The notes below the pieces were generated by a model. The model searched no databases. It was not told the DNA's origin and saw only the letters and a program-made list of their open reading frames with translations. Positions 42,151 to 46,022 of a stretch of DNA of 46,022 nucleotides are shown piece after piece. The DNA lies in assembly GCA_022826755.1 (NCBI GenBank), contig JAJDUG010000031.1, positions 1-46,022 on the forward strand, read 5' to 3'. The position numbers and the translations under genes are program-made. The stretch's first letter is position 1. Each line of letters begins with the position of its first letter. This DNA comes from Acidobacteriota bacterium. GTDB taxonomy: Bacteria > Acidobacteriota > Terriglobia > Versatilivoradales > Versatilivoraceae.

Positions 42151-42588
42151 ATGCATGAAGTCAACTTGCTTGCGGTACTGGTGGCCGGAATCGTTCCCAT
42201 GATTGTCGGCTTCCTCTGGTACGGTCCGCTGTTCGGCAAGCGATGGCTCGAACTCATGGAGACCACCGCCGAGGAGATCCAGAAGAACTTCAATCCCCTG
42301 AAGACCCACGTGGCCAGCTTCGTGCTGGCGCTGGTCACCGCCTACATCCTGGCCCAGCTATTTGCGGGGATGGGTGGGCCCGAGAGCGTCTCCTCGATGA
42401 CCGGCAGCGGCGGCAACGCCCTGGTGGGGGTCCACCTGGCGCTGATGGCCGTAATCGCTTTCGTTCTGCCGGTCTCCTATCAGTCGTGGGCCTACGAGGG
42501 ACGCAAGGCGGGACTCTTCTGGCTCAACCTGAGCTACAACGGCGTGGCTCTTCTGGGGCAGGCGGTGGTCATCGCCGTCTGGAGCTGA
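42151..42588 (+). CDS. DUF1761 membrane protein
   Basis: 145 residues; ATG 42151 preceded by GAGGAGGACAGGATC. Four transmembrane helices: LLAVLVAGIVPMIVGFLWYG, HVASFVLALVTAYILAQLF, ALVGVHLALMAVIAFVLPVS, LFWLNLSYNGVALLGQAVVIAV. WYGPLFGKRWLELM after the first helix is typical of DUF1761. Function unknown. It is followed 18 bases later by a secreted protein, so they are likely co-transcribed. Confidence 0.9.
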   Translation: MHEVNLLAVLVAGIVPMIVGFLWYGPLFGKRWLELMETTAEEIQKNFNPLKTHVASFVLALVTAYILAQLFAGMGGPESVSSMTGSGGNALVGVHLALMAVIAFVLPVSYQSWAYEGRKAGLFWLNLSYNGVALLGQAVVIAVWS

Positions 42589-42606
42589 AGGCGAGGAACC
42601 TCCTCC

Positions 42607-43374
42607 ATGAGATCTGCTGCAAAGCCGCCGGTGCTTTATCTCTGTTTTCTGCTGCTGGCGCTGGACGGATCCCTTCACGCTCAGCAATCGACCCCCCGGG
42701 CGCAGGGCCGTTGGGAGGGGGCGATCGAGATTCCCGGTCAGACCCTGGGAGTCATCGTCGAACTCGCCCGTTCCCCGGTGGGAGTCTGGTCCGGCAAGAT
42801 CAACATTCCGCTACAGGGGCTCTCGGATTTCCTTCTCTCCAAGGTGAAAGTGGACGAGGGCAAGGCGGCCTTCTCAATGGAGGGTGTGCCGGGGGCTCCT
42901 CGATTCACCGGACAACTCTCCAAAGACGGCCGGCAACTGTTTGGTACCTTCAGCCAGGGGGGTGCCCGCTTTCCCTTCACGCTCGAACGAACAGGTGACG
43001 TCGATCCGGCGAGAGTGGCGGCCCCGAAGCCGCCACCGCCACCCATCCACGGGGTTCCGGGCAAGGGCCTGGCCGGGATCTGGTTCGGTCGGCTGGAGGT
43101 CGCGCAGATCAGCTTGCGGCTGCTCTTCAGGATCGACGGTGACCAGGAGGGAGGCTTCAGCGGGACGCTCGACAGCCTGGATCAGGGGGCGATGGGGCTG
43201 AGGCTCTCCCGCATAAGGCTCGAGGACAACTCCGTGCGGCTCAGGCTCGCCAGGCCGCCCGCAGCCTTCCAGGGAACCCTCAGCCCGGACGGGTCCGAGA
43301 TCGTGGGCCACTGGATGCAGGGAGGCCAATCCACTCCCCTGACCATCAAGCGTCAGAAAAGTGCCCCCGAGTAG
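42607..43374 (+). CDS. Secreted protein with two tandem copies of a hydrolase-associated beta domain
   Basis: 255 residues with signal peptide (VLYLCFLLLALDGSLHAQ). Two related halves follow: about 33-130 (GRWEGAIEIPGQTLGVIVELA, GKINIPLQGLSDFLLSKVKVD, FTGQLSKDGRQLFGTFSQGG) and about 155-250 (GIWFGRLEVAQISLRLLFRI, GTLDSLDQGAMGLRLSRIRLE, FQGTLSPDGSEIVGHWMQGG). They are joined by a Pro-rich linker (APKPPPPPIHG). This domain usually precedes an alpha/beta hydrolase; here no hydrolase follows. Likely a periplasmic binding or remnant protein; function unknown. Confidence 0.82.
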   Translation: MRSAAKPPVLYLCFLLLALDGSLHAQQSTPRAQGRWEGAIEIPGQTLGVIVELARSPVGVWSGKINIPLQGLSDFLLSKVKVDEGKAAFSMEGVPGAPRFTGQLSKDGRQLFGTFSQGGARFPFTLERTGDVDPARVAAPKPPPPPIHGVPGKGLAGIWFGRLEVAQISLRLLFRIDGDQEGGFSGTLDSLDQGAMGLRLSRIRLEDNSVRLRLARPPAAFQGTLSPDGSEIVGHWMQGGQSTPLTIKRQKSAPE

Positions 43375-43459
43375 AACCCGAAGAAGGGGCCCATACGCCC
43401 ACCGAGCCTTTGCAACATTCGTCAGGTAGCTGGCATCTTTGCCGGGAGAGGTTGTGCCC

Positions 43460-43600
43460 CCCGGGAACGCGGGCGTCCCGCCCGCACAAGAGCTGGCAGG
43501 GGCGTAGCGATTGGATTCATGGGGTTGGCCGGTTCACCCGCCCACCGGCGCCGGGGCGGCGCCTTTACAGGTATGCGGGCGTCCCGCCCGCGCTCCCGGG
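43460..43600. repeat. MITE/REPIN-like element, copy 5 (141 bp, short core)
   Basis: Left arm 43460-43486, right arm 43574-43600. The right arm's outer part (GCTCCCGGG) and inner stem match, but its 5-base loop reads GTCCC instead of GGGAC, as if the small inner hairpin had flipped. The core is about 70 bases shorter than in the other copies. The remaining gene-free DNA (43375-43459 and 43601-43863) shows nothing recognisable. Confidence 0.8.
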
Positions 43601-43863
43601 GGGCACCCATGGCCAGCCAGGTGCAGATCCGTCCAGAGCCGGCAGATCATTACCGTTGCCACCCGAATGTCATGCCCGACTCCGCCTATTGCAAAAGCCT
43701 CCCACCCTCAAAGGCAGGAGCGAATCCCACCTGACGCAGCCCGCCGCCTCTGCCGGTTGAGCCTGAGCAGCCGCCGTTCGGCTTGAGGCGTCGGAAGGAT
43801 TCGTAGACGCCTTGTTTCCGGGCGGAGACGGGAATCCACCTCCCGCGACTCTTCCGCCGCCGA

Positions 43864-45588
43864 TCAGGCTCCGGCCGCCCGGTTCTTGAACCCTTCGAAC
43901 CTGATGGCGCTCAGCAGCCGGGAATAGCCCCAGGTTCCAACAGCGATCAACAGGAAGGCCACCGCGATGTCCCGGGGGCTTCCGTCGAGGGAGAAGGCGG
44001 GAACGTAGCCGAAGAGGAAGGGCGCCAGGTAGAGGAACTTGGCGAACTTGAAGGCGCTGAAGGCGGTCTTCCACATGTTGGCCTTGGCGATCGCGGCTCC
44101 GGTAAAGGCCGCAATGCAAACCGGAGGGGTGATGTTGGAATCCTGCGACAGCCAGTAGACGATCATGTGCGCGGCAATGGGGCTGATGCCCAGTTCCGTC
44201 AAGGGAGGCACGGCTACCACGGCGGTGATCAGGTAGGCGGCGGTGACCGGAACGCCCATGCCCAGGACGAGCGAGGCCAGGGCGATGAGAAGAATGGTGA
44301 GCCAGAGCCTTCCGTCAGCCAGTGCGATCACGATATCCGCGAAGGTGAGCACCAGCCCGCTGTAGGTCAGCACCCCGATGATGATGCCGATGACGCCCAC
44401 GGTGGCGCCGATCTTGAGGCTGTTTTGGGTGCCGGTTCGGGCGGCCGCCAGGAAGCGTTTCGGACCGATCCGGGTGTCCCTGCGCAGCCAACTGACCCCG
44501 ATACAGGCGATGAGCCCCAGGATGGCTGCATAGCCCGGGGAATAGCCCATCAGCATCAGCACCGTGATCACCACCAGAGGCAGGCTGTAGAACCAGCCCT
44601 GCCTGAAGATCCTTCCGGCGCCGTCCGGCGACCTCTCGCCCCGGATGCCGTGGCGCCTGGCCTCGTAGTGCGCCATGACGAAGACGCTGAAGAAGTACAT
44701 CAGCGCCGGAAAGACGGCTACCAGCATGATGGTGGAGTAGGGCACGCCGGTGAGCTCGGCCATGATGAAGCCGCCGGCGCCCATGATGGGAGGCATGAAC
44801 ATGCCGCCGATGGAAGCCGCCGACTCGATGCCGCCGGCCACATGGGGCTTGAAGCCGGCTTTCTTCATCATGGGGATGGTAAAGCTGCCAGTGGATACGG
44901 TGTTGGCAATGGCGCTGCCGGAGATGGACCCGAACAGGCCGCTCGCGATGACCGACACCTTGGCCGGTCCTCCAACCCTGTGCCCCACCGCCGCCAGCGG
45001 GAAGTCCACGAAAAAGCGCTGGGCGCCGCTGGCCTCCAGAAAGGCGCCGAAGATGACGAACAGGATCACGTAGGTGGCCAGCACGTTGGCCATGATTCCG
45101 AACACGCCGTCGCTCTTGTAGAAAATGCTGGTGCAGAGTTCGGGGAAAGTGTCGCCGGCGTGAGAGATGAGCTCGGGGGCGTAGTCGCCGTAGACACCGT
45201 AGACCAGCATGACGGCGGCCAACACCACGAAAGTGTGCCCGACCACCCGCCGCGCCAGCTCGACTCCCAGCAGCACCCCCGCCATGGCGATCCACTGATC
45301 CAGCTCGGTTTCGGCGCCGGCCCGATAGTTGATGGCCTCGAAGTTTCCCATCCAGTAGCCGATGCAGACCACCGACCCGGCCATCAACAGATAGTCGATC
45401 CCTCTGCCCAGGCTGGATCTCGACCGGTAGAGGAGAAACACCAGCACGTAGGTGATGAGGATGTAGATTCCGCGGTGGTACTGGGTCGCGGCGGGATCAA
45501 GCACCGCGGAGTAGGAGTAGAAGACCACCAGGGCCAGCGACAGGACGTCGAAGATCCATCGCTCCACCTGGTTCAGCTTCTCGAACAT
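43864..45588 (-). CDS. TRAP transporter fused permease (4TM-12TM)
   Basis: 574 residues; ATG 45588 preceded by GAGGAATTGGG. The small DctQ-like part (about 1-110: WIFDVLSLALVVFYSYS, YLLMAGSVVCIGYWMG) is fused to the large DctM-like part with signatures FGSISGSAIANTVSTGSFTIPMM, GGIESAASIGGMFMPPIMGAGGFIMAE and GMGVPVTAAYLITAV. C-terminal helices include QDSNITPPVCIAAFTGAAIAKA. These fused permeases pair with TAXI-type binding proteins, as the next gene confirms. Sodium-driven uptake of carboxylates or related solutes; the actual substrate is unknown. Confidence 0.94.
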   Translation of the reverse strand: MFEKLNQVERWIFDVLSLALVVFYSYSAVLDPAATQYHRGIYILITYVLVFLLYRSRSSLGRGIDYLLMAGSVVCIGYWMGNFEAINYRAGAETELDQWIAMAGVLLGVELARRVVGHTFVVLAAVMLVYGVYGDYAPELISHAGDTFPELCTSIFYKSDGVFGIMANVLATYVILFVIFGAFLEASGAQRFFVDFPLAAVGHRVGGPAKVSVIASGLFGSISGSAIANTVSTGSFTIPMMKKAGFKPHVAGGIESAASIGGMFMPPIMGAGGFIMAELTGVPYSTIMLVAVFPALMYFFSVFVMAHYEARRHGIRGERSPDGAGRIFRQGWFYSLPLVVITVLMLMGYSPGYAAILGLIACIGVSWLRRDTRIGPKRFLAAARTGTQNSLKIGATVGVIGIIIGVLTYSGLVLTFADIVIALADGRLWLTILLIALASLVLGMGVPVTAAYLITAVVAVPPLTELGISPIAAHMIVYWLSQDSNITPPVCIAAFTGAAIAKANMWKTAFSAFKFAKFLYLAPFLFGYVPAFSLDGSPRDIAVAFLLIAVGTWGYSRLLSAIRFEGFKNRAAGA

Positions 45589-45641
45589 CCCAATTCCTCA
45601 ACGAGTCCCGAGGCGGCGTTGGGATCCAGGGTAGGCCGGGA

Positions 45642-46022
45642 TCAGAGCTGGCCCTGTTCCTTCCAGAACCTTTCCGCTCCCGGGTGGAGAGGAGTCACGA
45701 TTCCCCTGACTCCGTTGCGGAGGCTCATGTCCTTGAAGGTCTTCTTCTGGCTTCCCAGGTAGGCGAGCCCCTCGTTGGTGTAGATCTTGGAGAGAAGGTC
45801 ATGCACCACTCCGTCCGGGACGCGGGCATTGGCCACCCAGAGCGCGGAGTCATGGAAAGAGGGAACCGCTTGCTCGACGCCCCGATAGGTGCCGGCGGGA
45901 ATCACGCCCTTGGAGAAATAGGGGTACTTTTCGAAGAAGCCGCTGGTCTCGGCGTCGGCTGCCAGATCGACCAGGGCAATGTCGTTGGTCTGGGCCGCCA
46001 GGATCACGGCCCCGCTGGGCAG
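45642..46022 (-). CDS. TAXI-family TRAP transporter solute-binding protein, 5' end outside window
   Basis: The last 126 codons of a gene that enters from the right edge (no stop or start in between). Segments IALVDLAADAETSGFFEKYPYFSKGVIPAGTYRG and VPDGVVHDLLSKIYTNEGLAYLG, and the C-terminal ITPLHPGAERFWKEQGQL, are typical of TAXI (TRAP-associated extracytoplasmic) proteins. It lies 53 bases upstream of the fused permease on the same strand and forms its operon partner. Confidence 0.92.
   Translation of the reverse strand: MPSGAVILAAQTNDIALVDLAADAETSGFFEKYPYFSKGVIPAGTYRGVEQAVPSFHDSALWVANARVPDGVVHDLLSKIYTNEGLAYLGSQKKTFKDMSLRNGVRGIVTPLHPGAERFWKEQGQL

Overview
The window is a GC-rich (about 65%) bacterial chromosome segment. 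Nearly all of it is coding, with many short operons on both strands. The gene content fits a heterotrophic environmental Acidobacteriota-like or Planctomycete-like organism: exported and twin-arginine-tagged sugar-acid enzymes, several enolase-superfamily dehydratases, sulfatases, an Asp-box glycosidase-like lipoprotein, a TonB receptor and TRAP/ABC solute uptake. This assignment rests on gene content and is an inference; there is no rRNA or other marker gene. Two tRNA genes (His-GTG, Lys-CTT) are present. No phage, transposase or CRISPR array was found.

Layout. 1-5.1 kb: Tat-exported unknown protein and mandelate-racemase-type enzyme (minus strand), lipoprotein alpha/beta hydrolase, exported sugar isomerase-like protein and a cupin, a likely sugar-acid catabolic set. 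5.3-8.7 kb: a secreted DUF3386-like protein and a TonB receptor behind a near-perfect Fur box, so probably an iron-acquisition operon. 8.9-11.3 kb: gamma-glutamyltransferase and SGNH hydrolase. 11.5-15.4 kb: MaoC hydratase, CitE-type lyase, class III CoA-transferase and YkvI-type permease, together resembling an itaconate/mesaconate/citramalate degradation module. 16-24.6 kb: small coiled-coil membrane protein, two sulfatases, a frameshifted aldehyde dehydrogenase, a sialidase-like lipoprotein and a second enolase-superfamily enzyme with a Tat leader. 24.7-29 kb: TPR protein, TfoX-N protein, tRNA-His, a thioredoxin-like/MarR pair with Cys-rich tail, and a P1 (DmpA) peptidase. 29.6-30.4 kb: Phd/VapC-type toxin-antitoxin pair. 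30.5-38.5 kb: enolase-superfamily dehydratase and PIG-L deacetylase, then a tightly coupled five-gene operon (sugar ABC binding protein, two permeases, alpha/beta hydrolase, propeller glycosidase-like protein). 38.9-40.2 kb: tRNA-Lys followed by a lower-GC gene with an Apea-like HEPN signature. 40.3-43.4 kb: methyltransferase, lipoprotein, DUF1761 protein and a secreted two-repeat protein. 43.8-46 kb: fused TRAP permease and a TAXI-type binding protein that runs off the end.

The most striking structure outside genes is a dispersed family of roughly 140-215 bp elements. Each is bounded by 27-bp terminal inverted repeats that themselves contain a short palindrome. There are five paired copies and three single arms, all between genes. 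A second, unrelated palindromic repeat occurs twice. These look like non-autonomous mobile repeats (MITE or REPIN type); the mobilising enzyme is not in the window.

Functional calls come from reading motifs by eye; no database search was run.
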